64,000 nt of DNA from Liolophura sinensis. Taxonomy: Eukaryota; Mollusca; Polyplacophora; Chitonida; Chitonidae. Of the stretch, positions 34,061 through 45,962 are shown one piece after another (within the stretch, counting starts at the first letter, position 1; each line of letters opens with the position of its first letter). The notes below the pieces were generated by a model, which saw only the letters and a list, made by a program, of their open reading frames with translations, was not told the origin of the DNA and did no database searches. The DNA is taken from contig NC_088304.1 in the NCBI RefSeq assembly GCF_032854445.1, positions 20,123,850 to 20,187,849 on the forward strand, given 5' to 3'. Position numbers and translations under genes: made by a program.

Positions 34061-35300
34061 CAGTGACGATACATATCCTAACCTCGTTGTGTGCACAAGA
34101 TGGGGTAAAAAAGAAGCAATGTTGACTCAGCTGAGTTCCGGATAACATTGAGGCAACATTTCGCCAGTGATTTTGTACACCGTTATTAGTAAAGGCAAAT
34201 TTCGGCCATAAAATGTAAAGCAAATACAACGTAGCATTTTTTCCTCGTATTTTATGCCAAGCTTGTGTTGCAGTTGGTTCTTCGTACATATAATGTGATA
34301 CATTTTCATACAGCTTAGAGTTAAGCAATGATATGATATACTATTTCTGCTTCATCGCAACCAATCCACATATACGGAGTCGTGTCCGTGAACGGCTACA
34401 GGGTGAGACAGCACTGGGCTGTAAACTACCACACACCATCCACTCCTAGCTGCACATATTAATCCCCCGAGGACGACCTGTTCAGTATTAGCATCGATCA
34501 CCTGTTACGATAAGGGGCTGGCCGATAGCAAATTGAGACTGGTATCTTTTATATCGATAAAATGGCCCAAATACCGGTTTGTTGTATACTTTATGCCTAC
34601 ATAGCTTTGGGGAAGCCCTTCGAGGTATATTCGTCGATGGGAAGGGTACTATGACTGCTTATTTCCTGAGGGTGTAAACTACAGCTGCAGGGCCATCTAA
34701 ACATAGGCCAATGCATATATATGTGTGTGTATAAAGTGTACGGACCAGTACTGTGGTATGCCAGTGATAGCGCGTGTATGGTTATATTGTCCTGTCAGAC
34801 GCCATAAATACGGTGTCGATACGTAACGGCTCGTCATCGGTCTATTTCCAGACACATACCGTTCTGGAACATGTGGTTTTGCTAGATCAAGCGCCAGTGG
34901 CGTTAAAATGTAAACCTCTACCCAAAGTCTGATAAATTATGACATTTTGTGTTAACACTTTACAATATCAGGCAAGCTAACAGACAGCCAAAAGACAGAC
35001 AAAAAGACGGATGGACGTATTGATGATTCCGCTTAGGTGTCTTATTGGAACAATGATTCGTGCCGAACGAGCTCGCTTTTCTGAACAGGGAGATATTACG
35101 GCTGTTTTGGCGACAGGAAGGATAAATGTCTGCTACATTATTGCAATCAGATTCGGATTTACTATGATAATTGATTATATGATATCTACAAACAGACATG
35201 TCGAAAGAAAACACCTGCGCTAGGAGCACATGCAGATCGTAAAACGGTATTGGAAGCTCTCAGTTCATTTCCACATGCCTGGTGCTACAGGTGTACACGT
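34061..35300. other. Noncoding DNA, nothing recognised
   Basis: Frames up to 90 codons on both strands (for example 34,056-34,328 minus and 35,011-35,223 plus) overlap each other and have no recognisable domain. Confidence 0.5.
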
Positions 35301-35301
35301 T

Positions 35302-35367
35302 GGTTTTATGCGGACCGCTTTTCTTTATGCATATATATGCATAAAGAAAAACGGTCTGCATCAAACC
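35302..35367. repeat. 66-bp near-perfect palindrome
   Basis: Two 33-bp arms (35,302-35,334 and 35,335-35,367) match at 30 of 33 positions with no spacer; the centre is ATGCATATATATGCAT. It could extrude as a cruciform. D1 starts inside its right arm. Confidence 0.9.
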
Positions 35368-35478
35368 TTGACTGAGGTAAAGCCACAAAAGGCCGGATTT
35401 CACCGGTAACCATTCGCCAATGATCATACTGTCGTCACTGCTCTGGTTTTACTTTCTATACTGCATTCCTTTATATTA
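35357..35478 (+). repeat. Dispersed repeat D1, copy fused to the palindrome
   Basis: TTGACTGAGGTAAAGCCACA, ATTTCACCGGTAACCATTCG, ATCATACTGTCGTCACTGCT. Same order as the copies at 29,085 and 57,773. Confidence 0.7.
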
Positions 35479-35479
35479 T

Positions 35480-37334
35480 TTCCTCATCCTGCAGTCTGAA
35501 CCTCAGTCACAAACGTCGTGAAATAGTGTGTTTCTGTGAATAATTAGTTTACTGGTCTGCCGTTTATTCCAAGTGTGATCTGGACGAGCACCTGGAAATG
35601 AGCGCAGAACGGAGCAGATCATATTCCTTCCGCAGCAAGAATAATAACTCCTATTTGTTAAACCGTTATACGCGTTCGCAGCCTGTTAGTGACGTAAAGT
35701 GATTTGTTCCAAAAGCCATGTTTTATGTTGGTTTCACTTACATAGCATAAACTGCGTCATTGTGCATAAGGTTTCATTTTTCTGCAGTGGGATTATCATG
35801 AATAATTAAGACCTTCAATCAAATTATAACAAGTTTGTCAGTTACATCGTATCAATGGCACGTTCGAACTCATCTGTGATTGATTTAAACAATAACAAAC
35901 GAAATGATGATGTTGCAGTCTTCGCAATTTGAGCGTTGGCATGTTTAATTACCGTAATTTATTTATTCCCGTTACGAATGGCGAAGGAGTGAGTTTGGTT
36001 TAACATCTATATCTGCAGTAGTTTAACCATATGTAGAGGTGCATTCCCCGCGTAGGTCGTGTTCATCATTATTTGTGATGCCGTAAGTTACGATAAATTA
36101 TCAGTTGCCCCAGTTCTGTATTCTGCTACTCATATTTCGTTTATTTTTCCTAAATAAGTTGACTTGTCCTTATAATATGACTTGCTCTCTAGTTGAATTC
36201 AGTAAGGTTTGGTTTATCACAAGTAGGCTGTTGAATGAGTATCGTTTGCTACATCCTGTAACACTCAGAGTCGTTCATGCTTCTGTGACACGCAAAAGTA
36301 GAACTCATCTACATCATTCAACAGTCTTTAGATATTCAATTAGATACCAAAAAACAAAGCGCCCCTTAAAAAGATTTCCATTAAGTAATGCACATGCCTA
36401 TAAAAAAGAAAATAACCGGATTCGAACCCGCAAAGTAATGTGTTAAGGGCAGGTTGCCTTCCGGTGACGCCGAGGTTAGACCAGAGGAAGTTGTATTAAT
36501 CCGGATGATGCTGTATTGTAACTGTGGACGAATTGTTTTAGCATTTTACGGGATGTAACAGGATGTTGAACCAGATCCGGGACATGTCCTTGGCTTGCCT
36601 CTGGGCTGATGTGGACAATGCGGCAAGGGAAATATTGACTTGTCGCAGGATAGGCCATAGCCGAGAAATACGACGAACGTGTAGCCAGCGCCCAGCGATC
36701 AATCAGGTATATGAATGGCAATGCGGACGCTAAAATGGCTTTTTGCTCTTGCCAGCGACCTCTATAAAAGGAAAAGCCATCGGAATTTCCGGTTATGTTC
36801 CCAACAAACTCTCTGTCCATTTGTTGTCTCTGTTATACGGCTGTTTGTATTTCACATGAGCACCAATGGTTTTACTGTTATGGCGGGTTTCCGCCCCTTG
36901 TGAGTGTGTGTAAGCAAACATGTCAGACCAGAAGCACTCCCCGATGTGATATTAATCAAAGGGTCTATAGACCAACGATTACAGCCGGTCAACAAGCTGA
37001 ATCTAAACGCATCAATGCGTTTACGAATTTATATGGAATACTTAGAAAATGACCCGGCTGCATCGCTATAATTCAAAACACAATTGGTCAGATTCACAAC
37101 GTCTTGTGGAGAAATTGTACACCTCAGGGACTCATTTATCTAATGAAGCCAGATTTGCTATGTATGCAGATTAGCATGGTAGAATACATGCTTTTTTAGA
37201 CTTATGGAAAGTACTTTAGAGCTCCTCGCTGGATTTCTCTAGACGTAGCCTATAAACTTTTGGCTATTGGTGTCCCAGAGTCGACATTTGCCCCGTTAGT
37301 TCGGCTGAGGTTTTGAGTCAGTGGATTTGCGTCT
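35480..37334. other. Noncoding DNA with a tRNA-like B-box remnant
   Basis: On the minus strand at about 36,411-36,430 there is GCGGGTTCGAATCCGGTTAT, a good B-box, but no cloverleaf or A-box could be assembled around it. Frames of 113-114 codons at 36,105 (plus) and 36,476 (minus) show no known domain. Confidence 0.5.
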
Positions 37335-37430
37335 GGCAATGAGTGGAGTTTCTTCAGGCACTCGGGATTCTTCCATCCATAAAACTTAGCGCAATCATAT
37401 CAATTAGACATCCTCAAATACGGCGTTAAA

Positions 37431-37468
<38 letters not shown>
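37335..37468 (+). mobile_element. SINE family S3, 3' fragment with AAT microsatellite tail
   Basis: CCATAAAACTTAGCG and TCCTCAAATACGGCGTTAAA resemble the S3 3' end, followed directly by about 12 AAT units (37,434-37,468), the likely tail expansion of the element. Confidence 0.7.
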
Positions 37469-37470
<2 letters not shown>

Positions 37471-37526
37471 GAATCAAATGTATAATGATTACGTTGTCGT
37501 CGAATTCACGCAATATAAATACGATT

Positions 37527-37760
37527 CCCCCCTGACATAATGGTTAGCGTGTTACCGCAGCACTATGATTTAGGAGCCTTTCATCAGTGCGATTGCTGAG
37601 ACTTCACGTCCAGCTCATGTTGGCTTCCTTTCCGGTCGCACGTGTAAATGTCTTCCAGCAACCTACGGATGGTCGTTGGTTTGTCCCGCTTGAACTTTGT
37701 CCGGTTTCTTCCGGTGACTATATGACGCAAAATTTCAACCAAATAATATATAAGTGTTCA
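37527..37760 (+). mobile_element. SINE family S3, diverged full-length copy
   Basis: Head ATAATGGTTAGCGTGTTACC, GAGCCTTTCATCAGTGCGAT, body GTTGGCTTCCTTTCCGGTCG and CAACCTACGGATGGTCGTTG, then a decayed 3' end (GACTATATGACG, ACCAAATAATA). It starts 59 bp after the AAT tail of the preceding fragment. Confidence 0.75.
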
Positions 37761-37849
37761 TAAATAATGGGACATTCCTTCTTCATGTATAGCCGGTTTA
37801 CATCGGGCATTCTATGATTGTTAAAGGTATGAAAACAAGTGGATATTGA

Positions 37850-38290
37850 GATTGTCATGAATGTGTTGGGGCAAATAATTTATGGGACAAGTGGATAATG
37901 TTAAGGTTTGATAAATGTGGATAACCAGTATTCATGCAACGTGTGGAAGCTTACAACTCATGTGCAGTGATTTGGACACCACTGAGAATCACGAAGAAGC
38001 GGATACATTGGATACCGTTAACTCGTGAGGCACTTGGACAGCATTAGCAATGTGTGAGAAGTCATTACATTTATATACAGTTAACTCGTGCAGCATGTGT
38101 ACAGTCTTAACCAAAGCTTATAAGTGTTTTCATCTATATACACTTAACACGTGTAGCATATAACAGAGTTAATCAAAACTGAAAAGTGATTCCAACTGGG
38201 TACAGTTATGATTAAATCGTGACAATCCTTAACCATGGCTAAGAAATGGTTACATCTGGATACATTTGGTTATGTACTCTGACATCGTCA
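37850..38290 (+). repeat. Diverged ~62-bp tandem repeat
   Basis: GTTAACTCGTG or a close variant recurs at 37,949, 38,018, 38,080, 38,142 and 38,205, mostly 62-69 bp apart, each preceded by a GGATACA or TATACA block. Confidence 0.65.
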
Positions 38291-39718
38291 ACTTAGGGCG
38301 AACAGGCATGTACATTTTGACTTCATACAGATGCAACATAGATGACGCAGAATATGACTGTTTTGGTTCTTAGTACGTATTAATATTTCATGGAATAACG
38401 ATGAATTGTTTTGTTGTTCGCTTCGACGAAAACAGTACCTGAAACAGAATGGTTTCAAACGAAATAAATGGTCATGGTCAATTAACTCGTTCGGTTTCCG
38501 GAGTCTGCATGAAAATGGCGGGCTGTAGGAATGGGCAGTGTGGACGTTTATCAGATATCAGATTAACACAGTGTCGTCACGTTTCAGCTGAGCATTGATT
38601 TGAACCATTTAGTGCATTGTGCTGATGTTATCGTAGGAATAAGGTTAAAAAGACGGTTAAAAAGGTGGTTGGGAATTTAAGTAATGGGCAGAGTGTTCAG
38701 AGCACGGATGAATTCACGTCTGCCACCTGGGTGCAGTAATTGCTTTTCAATATTAATGCGCGCTGAACTGAGTAAAACTCCAGAATAAAAGTAACCCGTC
38801 AGTTTTGGATTCCTATTGAGCTTTTGGGGTCATGAAGTTGAACTGACTTGATTTGCATGTAACATCGTTCTTAACGTATTTGAATACTGATGTCACTCAC
38901 TCGCTGAGAACATACCTTGCGTCTTTCCAACGTCATCGCAAATTGTCGACTGCTTTTCTTTTCATGATTCCCTCTCGTTTCATATTGTGTACATTTCTTA
39001 GTTCCGTAGAGGTTTGTATCAAACGTCATTTAGGGAATTTGCCTGCGATTATTGGTATGGAATATTCACGATGGTTGATGGCTGGTATACGAATGTCTGT
39101 TTAGACGCGTACATTTAAAACTTTTTAGCTGCGAAAAGCTGAGACATTTTGTATGTATGTCGTTCGTTTGTTCTGTTGGTCAAATTTTTGAAATACAGCT
39201 TTTCACCATGGACCATTTGCTCATGTCGAAAAACCAGAGTACAAGAAGAAATCGATTGTTATTTTTTTTTCATTTTCCGGGATCCCACACATTTGTACGG
39301 CGGCGTTCAGATTCACTGGTCATCAAAATCGACCAAAGCCAACCCTCTCTTACCAAACCCACCCCACCCCACCCTCTCTACATCAATCGACAAACACATG
39401 ACAAACCCCCTGATTTATCGATAGCCCAGCCAGCGGGAGATGCGCTATTCTGATTTAATGATAATGGGTCGATGGACAACGGCGTGAGTGACGTTTCTGT
39501 ACTTTTACTGTCTATCTGAAACCGTCCACGGCAACAAGTTCAAATGGATCAGACATGTCAGGCCAAAGGCAATGAATTATGCTCCTCGTCCTTGGTTGTC
39601 GTTCCCCAGTGTAAAGCCAGCGCTGTGATTTACCTATAAATGTCACCAAGGCCACAGTATGTGATAACTTACCATTTGATATGCATAATATTAATAAATG
39701 AAACTCTAACACTGTAGA
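38291..39718. other. Noncoding DNA, nothing recognised
   Basis: Frames at 38,853, 39,149 and 39,157 (83-98 codons) have no recognisable domain; the last two overlap in different frames across a proline-rich low-complexity stretch (39,340-39,385). Confidence 0.5.
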
Positions 39719-39985
39719 AGCATCTGTGGCCGAGGATGTTAACAAGCCAATGTGGCGGAATGATCTAGGAGCCTCTCACCAATGCGGTCGACGTGAGTTC
39801 AAGTATACTCTTGCTGGCTTCCTCTCCGAACGCACGTGGGGAGGCCTATCGCTACCTGTGGATGGCTGTGAGTTTCCCTCGGGCCCTGCCCTGTTTCCGC
39901 CCACCATAATGCTTGGCGCCGTCGTATGGGTAGTAAGTATTCTTGAGTACGGCGTTAAACACCAGCCAAATAAATAAAGCAAATC
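39719..39985 (+). mobile_element. SINE family S3, full-length
   Basis: tRNA-like head (CATCTGTGGCCGAGGATG, B-box-like GTGAGTTCAAGTATACTC), body (TGCTGGCTTCCTCTCCGAAC, GTTTCCGCCCACCATAATGC), and a 3' end GAGTACGGCGTTAAACACCA with an AAATA tail. Best S3 copy in the window. Frames on both strands across 39,726-40,168 fall mainly on it and do not represent genes. Confidence 0.9.
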
Positions 39986-40124
39986 TAACGCTGTAGTCTG
40001 CAAGAGTGTATGCCAGGAAGAGGACGATGCATCGGCAAACCAAATCATAGTTGCATTTCTGATAATACATTGATATGCAAATTGAGTTATCTTGAATCTG
40101 TCGTCAAAACATCCGTACATCAAC

Positions 40125-40400
40125 CAAAACAGAAGTTCCAAGTCAATAATCGCAAATCCCAAACACACACCACTAAAGAACTAAGGAAACATATAAAGTA
40201 GGCTATGAAATTAAGATGGATTTGTCCTAATAGAAGCTGTCAACACTTTTTGGAAATGTTGGAAATACGCAAGGAATGTTCTAGGCGAATGAATAAAATC
40301 AGTACCCAAGCATGTACCGCGTTAGTTTATAAGTTGTTGTTAATCAAAATATGCCCTTGCAACTGTTCATGGCATGGACTCATCCTGCCACACGAGGACA
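40125..40400 (+). repeat. Dispersed repeat D2, copy
   Basis: Shares with 42,555-42,930 the ordered blocks TTCCA(A/G)GTCAATAATC, CGCAAGGAATGTTCTAGGCG, AATAAAATCAGTACCCAAGC, and TGCAACTGTTCATGGCATGG. The frame at 40,205-40,507 lies mostly within it. No coding similarity recognised. Confidence 0.6.
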
Positions 40401-40507
40401 AAGTAGGAGTAACATACGTATTGACTCCTGGTTGTCGTATAATTGAAACATTATTAAATGTAACCCCCAATTATACATACATTCACACATACATACATTG
40501 TTTTTAG

Positions 40508-41511
40508 TGATCTTCCCAGAATGCATCATGGCTTGCTATCGCTATACTACCTTTTTTTTTAAAAAACCGTGGACAAAATAACTAGACCAAACAAAACTTT
40601 CTATCGAAACTGCCCGGAGGAAGGCGTGAACGTTGATGACAGGAAGTGGAAATTGGTGAAAATACTTTGTTGTTTAACGCGACAGCTGACATGATGATTG
40701 GTAAACGTGACACTGTCGCGCCTCCTGGTGGTGAGTGGTGCACAGCACATAACACGCCAAATCACAGGTTATGTGTGAACGACACGGCAACTCTGCCCTA
40801 CAGTCATTGTTGAAATAAACTGATACATCAGCATAACTGACGGCTTTTCCTGCCGTATCATAATTCACTTATTACTCTGCAATTTGTGTTCATTTGCAAT
40901 TCGTCTGTCTGCGTACTGCCATTACCCAGTACTGCTTGATTCTGCTCCGTCAGATTATATTGACTCAGTTTGTAAATGAGTGTTCGAGTAAATATGCCGG
41001 TGATATTGTCACATGACAAAGTGAATTCCCGTGAACCCTTCAGGCCATTCCGCTAGAGTGCTAAAGGCCCAGTATCACAACTGAAACGTCAGAGGATGTT
41101 TACATTCTCGGTTTGTTACTTTTCCCTTGTTTTATTCCATTACGGCTTTAAATACACCGGGTAAATTGACAGTTGAGATGTTTACTGCATTTATTTGTAG
41201 AGTAATATAAGATGACATGAATTTCACTTCGCAGGATGATGCTTCCCTGGTCGTAATATACACTTGGTTAACACGTTACTAACACATGTCAAAAAGAATT
41301 TCTAACGGAAATTCTGAAAGCGCACCAAACCCAAATCGGCCCAACTTGGATTCCAATATGTGTTGGTAATTCAAAGTTAAAATCGCCGTTGGTTAATTGG
41401 GTAGACTAACATACAGATAGATGTGAATTTATATTAGAACATGCCAGTTCATAACTTGGCTTAACCTAAAGCGGAACACAAACCAACATACAGGCAATAA
41501 CCTCTCTTTAC
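40508..41511. other. Noncoding DNA, nothing recognised
   Basis: Contains a T9A6 tract at 40,552-40,566. No repeat family or exon identified. Confidence 0.5.
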
Positions 41512-41862
41512 TATAGTCTATTTCTCTGAGCCAATCAGCCGTCTGTAAAATCAGTGATACTTGCTCGAAAAAATGCCCTTGGTCAAAGACACGTATCACC
41601 ACAAGCTCTGCAAATTGGCATCTTGGACGTCCATATTATTACGAAGAAATGTATTTAGAATACCTTTTTAAATTCATAATGTTGAATTCCATAAGCTTAG
41701 TTTCGACACCAATAACCCATGGTCTCGGGTCAAGACACACTTATTCAGTAGCACGTTGCATGTGTTATTACGTGTCACTGACTAAAGGCAATTTTGCTAG
41801 GGACTATGACTCATTTTACAGTGAGCTGAATGTAGGCGACTGGCTAAAAGAAATAGACTATA
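41512..41862. mobile_element. Inverted-repeat (MITE-like) element, 351 bp
   Basis: Left end TATAGTCTATTTCTCTGAGC, right end GGCTAAAAGAAATAGACTAT. Inverted similarity covers about 100 bp (AAAATCAGTGATACTTGC against CTATGACTCATTTTACA; AGACACGTATCACCACA against GTTATTACGTGTCACTG). The terminal TATA leaves the target site ambiguous; a TA duplication is possible. The frame at 41,649-41,933 lies over its right half. Confidence 0.85.
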
Positions 41863-42554
41863 ATAATGGCTTATATTTATTTTTTTTTAACTCAGAGCCT
41901 GACTCAAGTATTTTCCACTTTAATATCATATGATGGCGATATCGAAAGTAAGTCTGACCAAAATGCCCTTCACGGATGATAGGCAAATAGTGACAAATGT
42001 CCCACGAACAGTCAGAGCGGAATACAGTCCATTATCGAGATAGTGTTGCCAAGTTTCAAATGTTTTAAGTACCTGTATTGCCGGAATAATACCGAATTCG
42101 ACGTAGATATATTTTACCTGGATAATGGCACTGTGAATACCCTAAGATTGTAGTCATTAAGATTTAAAGATACCTTATCAGCCACCTTGAGGATGTACGC
42201 CTTATTAGAAGTCAACAAAATTTGGACTTGCAAACTGTTACTGGGTTTTAGATAAAAGGGACAAACGATGTGGAATTATTTGCTATCAGCTTCAATTTTG
42301 CACATTTAAATAATTTGGGAACATTTTCCTCACTTTTTACAAAAATTCACCTGTTGCGGTATATAAGACCAACCGATAATTCAGGGTTTTCGTTAGTGCA
42401 CGCTGATTTAGACAAGACAGTGGGCGCACTTGCAAACTAAAGTAGGTAAAATGCGCGGTTTTACGCTAGTAGCTAGACGGAGTACACATCTGTCTGTCGA
42501 CTCAACGGTGCCGTTGAATCGATGCGTCGAAACAAATTCATATTCCAGCCGTCA
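41863..42554. other. Noncoding DNA, nothing recognised
   Basis: No ORF, repeat or motif that can be supported. Confidence 0.5.
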
Positions 42555-42930
42555 ACCAATAAGGACGTTCCAGGTCAATAATCAAGCACTTCCCAAAACG
42601 ACGTATAACACAAACTACCAAATATCTAAGAAAATATGTAAAGTTCAAAAATAGGGCGGATTCATGCAAAGAGAAGCAATCAGCAGTTTTCAATGATGTT
42701 GGAATGGCGCAAGGTATGTTATAGGCGACTGGGTGAAATCAGTATTCAAATCGTGTACCATGCTAGAAAACCAGTTGTGGAAAACAAAATATGTATATCA
42801 GTTGCGCTTTGATTGTAACTGTTCATATATCCAACATGGCGATCTAGCTCAATGTGATGGATACTATGCCCTTAGCTCCGGGTTAAGTGGAATTAGACAC
42901 AATCATGAAGCAGAGCACCTGAGATTCTAG
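42555..42930 (+). repeat. Dispersed repeat D2, longest copy
   Basis: Ordered blocks shared with 59,655-60,030: CGTTCCAGGTCAATAATC, AGCAGTTTTCAATGATG, GTTGCGCTTTGATTGTAAC, CCGGGTTAAGTGGAATTAG. About 375 bp. No terminal repeats or poly-A seen. Confidence 0.65.
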
Positions 42931-43116
42931 ATACCTACAGTAGAATTATGTCTTTTAGCCGCGGCAATTTGTGAGATCTCCCCACCTGGTCTCGCCTAAA
43001 TAAACTCACGAGAGCTCTTATTAAGCCGAATGTGCTTATTCATATCCAATAAACACATCTACATATATATATATTCACCTTCAAGTAAAATTCATCACTT
43101 GTACGTTGCCCATCAG

Positions 43117-43270
43117 GTTTTTAATAAGGGTGAGGAACCTGTGTGTCCGAAGGAAACATCCGCCTTTCTCCAATCCGTTAAACAACACCCTGACTTAAAG
43201 CCGCTTTTGCACGATATATCCAGGCCAGTTCATTGGCAGATGGTCGATGGGCTGCAGCCAGAACTCAAAG
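43117..43270 (+). CDS. Possible internal coding exon, 154 bp, unrecognised product
   Basis: An open frame is bracketed by plausible splice sites: acceptor TTGCCCATCAG|GTTT at 43,116/43,117 and donor CTCAAAG|GTAATT at 43,270/43,271. It reads 51 codons plus one base, including GEEPVCPKETSAFLQSVKQH and SRPVHWQMVDGLQPELK. Composition is balanced and unlike the AT-rich low-complexity surroundings, and it lies outside the repeats identified here. The frame closes two codons past the donor, as expected if an intron begins there. No domain is recognised and no partner exon was found within the window, so it may be a relic or chance. Confidence 0.28.
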
Positions 43271-43896
43271 GTAATTAAATGTGACAGCAAGAGCCCCTCC
43301 CCCCTTCCTCTACCATCACCGTTCCGTTGTACATTTTGATTATCAAGGATGTGCCTGGTGCGTTGCAGTTATGCTAAGCGAAACAATTAGCCATAGAACC
43401 AAAAATAGCATATTTTATATCTTTCCAACGGCATTGAGATGGCCTGCTCTTCGCACGTCGTCTCATGAGGCAGAATTATACGGCACCATGTAATATTCAT
43501 GTACAACTCCGTACAGCAGAAACAGATAAGCTGAATAATGTGGCCGTTAACAGTGGTATAAAATATTCAGATTCTCAAGTGTTTCACTTACTTTGAATTG
43601 GCAGCTCAGCTTGCTCAGATTCCTAGTGATCTATGAGACCTTGCCTGCCAAGCGCGATGCTCGATAATGGCCGAATCATGTATGTTAACTTTATAGAGAA
43701 GGCTGTTTACTGCAGACACATTCGGTCGTAGGTCAGGTTAGAATTAACAGCATCCCGACAGTGGCGTTGTGAGTTCATTCCCAGTACGGGAAAAGATGAT
43801 ATGTCAGTGTCACAGACAAAAGTGCCATTCTGTTGTTTGACAGATTATGATAAGAAGTCGTCAAAAGAGAAAGAGATGTCTTGGTATACTTAATAC
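43271..43896. other. Noncoding DNA before an S2 SINE
   Basis: A 70-codon frame at 43,281-43,493 directly follows the possible exon but has no recognisable domain. Nothing else seen. Confidence 0.5.
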
Positions 43897-43907
43897 TAGC
43901 CATTTGG

Positions 43908-44281
43908 GACGGCTTCGATGGCCTAATGGTTGGAACGCCGCCTCAAAGTCGGGGAAACCCTCGGATCAAACCCGGGCCGGGTCATACCAAAGACTTTGAA
44001 AATGGTACTTGCTGCTGCCTCGCTTGGAGTTCAGTTGTTAGAGGTTAGAGCAAGGAAACATGACTGGCTGACCCGTTGTCTGTATAATGTGACTGGGTGG
44101 GGAGTCATGTCTGGTGTCTTCCACATGATGCTTCAGTGGCCGCAGCACTTTAGAGGCATGGACTCGCCCTGCAACAAGAAGACACAGTATATGTATATAA
44201 ACTTAATGACGCCTCGTCGTCATATGACTGAAAAATTGTCAAGTACGACATTAAACCCCAAGTATACATACATACACACTA
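43908..44281 (+). mobile_element. SINE family S2, recent complete copy
   Basis: Flanked by an 11-bp target-site duplication TAGCCATTTGG (43,897-43,907 and 44,282-44,292). Head GGCTTCGATGGCCTAATGGT, B-box-like GGATCAAACCCGGGCCGGGT, the shared body, then ATGACTGAAAAATTGTCAAG and ACATTAAACCCCAAG with a TACA-rich tail. The 129-codon frame at 43,930 lies wholly in the SINE and its right flank. Confidence 0.93.
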
Positions 44282-44292
44282 TAGCCATTTGG

Positions 44293-45127
44293 ATATGGCT
44301 TGTGGAAAAGAAAGACTAGTTTAAGTAGCACTGCCACATGCATTCTAACAAGTGACATACACCAATAAGGATGTGTGCAAAAGAGATTTTAGAAGGCCTC
44401 ATTTGTACATCAGCTAAATGTACCTACTTACCTTCAGCGAAATTTGTCATCGTCCCAACCGACAAAAAGCTTTTCAGAGCACAACAATTATAGGCAAGAA
44501 TCATAACGATGAAGTCCTTCTATTGGCATTAAGAATGGCTATTTCCAAGTGCTCCTCCAGAAAATGCCCTGCGGGGGGAACGGATGGATGAGAAGAAACT
44601 TTCCTCTCAGACACAGGCTTAAGAAGCGTGATGTAAATTAGTCATGCTGTACAGAATATGCAAAGACGTATAAATCCTTAGACAATGCTCGATTTATTGC
44701 GCAATCAGGAAGGTGGTCAACTAGTTTTCCGCCAGTGCGTTCAACGAGGGCTTTAGAAAAATCATTAGAGCACAGATGAGATCAAGGGATGTAGACTGCG
44801 ATGAACTGATCATGATGTCGCCTTCTATGGATCAAGTTTAATATTGCCTGTGCAGCCCAACTGTTATATACATATAGTTGGATGTGCAAACAGTAAAATA
44901 ATATGCCATTGAAATAATAACACTGATAATAATATACATTTATCTGACTGCTAAACATTTTTTCACTAACATAGAGAGGGTTCCGAAATGTACAAATATA
45001 AAGAGACGTCCAATATGTACAAGGTACAAAAACAATCAAATATTAGACGATGTGCCAGAAGAATATGGGGTTGAAACAATCACACTCTAAGCATGTAAAC
45101 AGGGAGGCTTGTTACAGTTATTCGGTG
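44293..45127. other. Noncoding DNA, nothing recognised
   Basis: AT-rich; one 85-codon minus-strand frame (44,782-45,039) of low-complexity hydrophobic and tyrosine-rich residues, not credible as a gene. Confidence 0.5.
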
Positions 45128-45235
45128 TATTTATTCCGTTGTTTTTTATCCGTACTCAAAAAAATTCACTTATGCGACGGCGGCCAGCATTTTTGTGGAG
45201 GAAAACCCACAACCATCTTCCCATATACAGCAGAA
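45128..45235 (-). mobile_element. SINE family S3, 3' fragment
   Basis: Minus strand shows the TCCACAAAAATGCTGGCCGC and CGTCGCATAAGTGAATTTTT blocks and a GAGTACGGATAAAAAAC end. Confidence 0.75.
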
Positions 45236-45950
45236 GGGATAGCCAGCTGTGTTAAAAGTATCCATGCTATTAAAACGCAATTGCGCAAGAAGGATCTGGT
45301 ACTAAACCAGTTACTCAATAAGCAGTTTATACGGGAACGTAAATGATCTGTAATGTGCTTGTAACTTTAGGTTGTGGCAATTATGAGGATGCTTAATAGC
45401 CCAGAAAAGCTTGATATCGTAATGCTCACTTCTTTAAAGTTATATACCGTATGGGATTTTCACGCTCTCCATGCATTGATTCTTGACAGGAATTCAGCTG
45501 AGTGGCCCTCTGTGTAGATTGTCTCCATGGTCACTGAATCAAGACACCATTACATTAATGGTTTCTTAATGAATTCCTTTTTAACACAAATGCTATAATC
45601 GTCCAGTCAGATAGAATTTCCCGCTCATGATATCTGTGCGAATGTGTATGTATATGGTTTTGATTTCACAATTTTAATAGATCGTGTATTTGCTCATAGT
45701 ATTTGAAATAATGTAGGTGAATAGGTATTGTGATATTGTAAAATGTCTCCCGGTCTGGTTATTCAGACATGCATGTAGTGTATAATCTCACTGCCTTTTG
45801 TATGGTTTGTATATCGTAATTTACAATTATATCCACGGGTATCTATGTTAGAAAATATGGATGGAAGAATCTGCGTGTCAAGGAAGCTTTATTCTTTTGT
45901 TTGCAAAAACTGACTTACCAGTCAGTACCTCTATTGTCAATCTGTATGCT
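45236..45950. other. Noncoding DNA, nothing recognised
   Basis: No supported feature up to the target-site duplication of the S1 SINE at 45,951. Confidence 0.5.
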
Positions 45951-45962
45951 TCGTTTTTACTT

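Noticed and set aside
36411-36430. tRNA gene on the minus strand
   Set aside because: Only the B-box GGTTCGAATCC is recognisable; no A-box or cloverleaf could be formed.
39776-40168. 130-codon minus-strand gene
   Set aside because: Mostly the antisense of the S3 SINE at 39,719-39,985, with an overlapping frame of similar length in another phase.
43930-44319. 129-codon coding frame
   Set aside because: It lies inside the S2 SINE and its flank, bounded by the SINE's target-site duplication.
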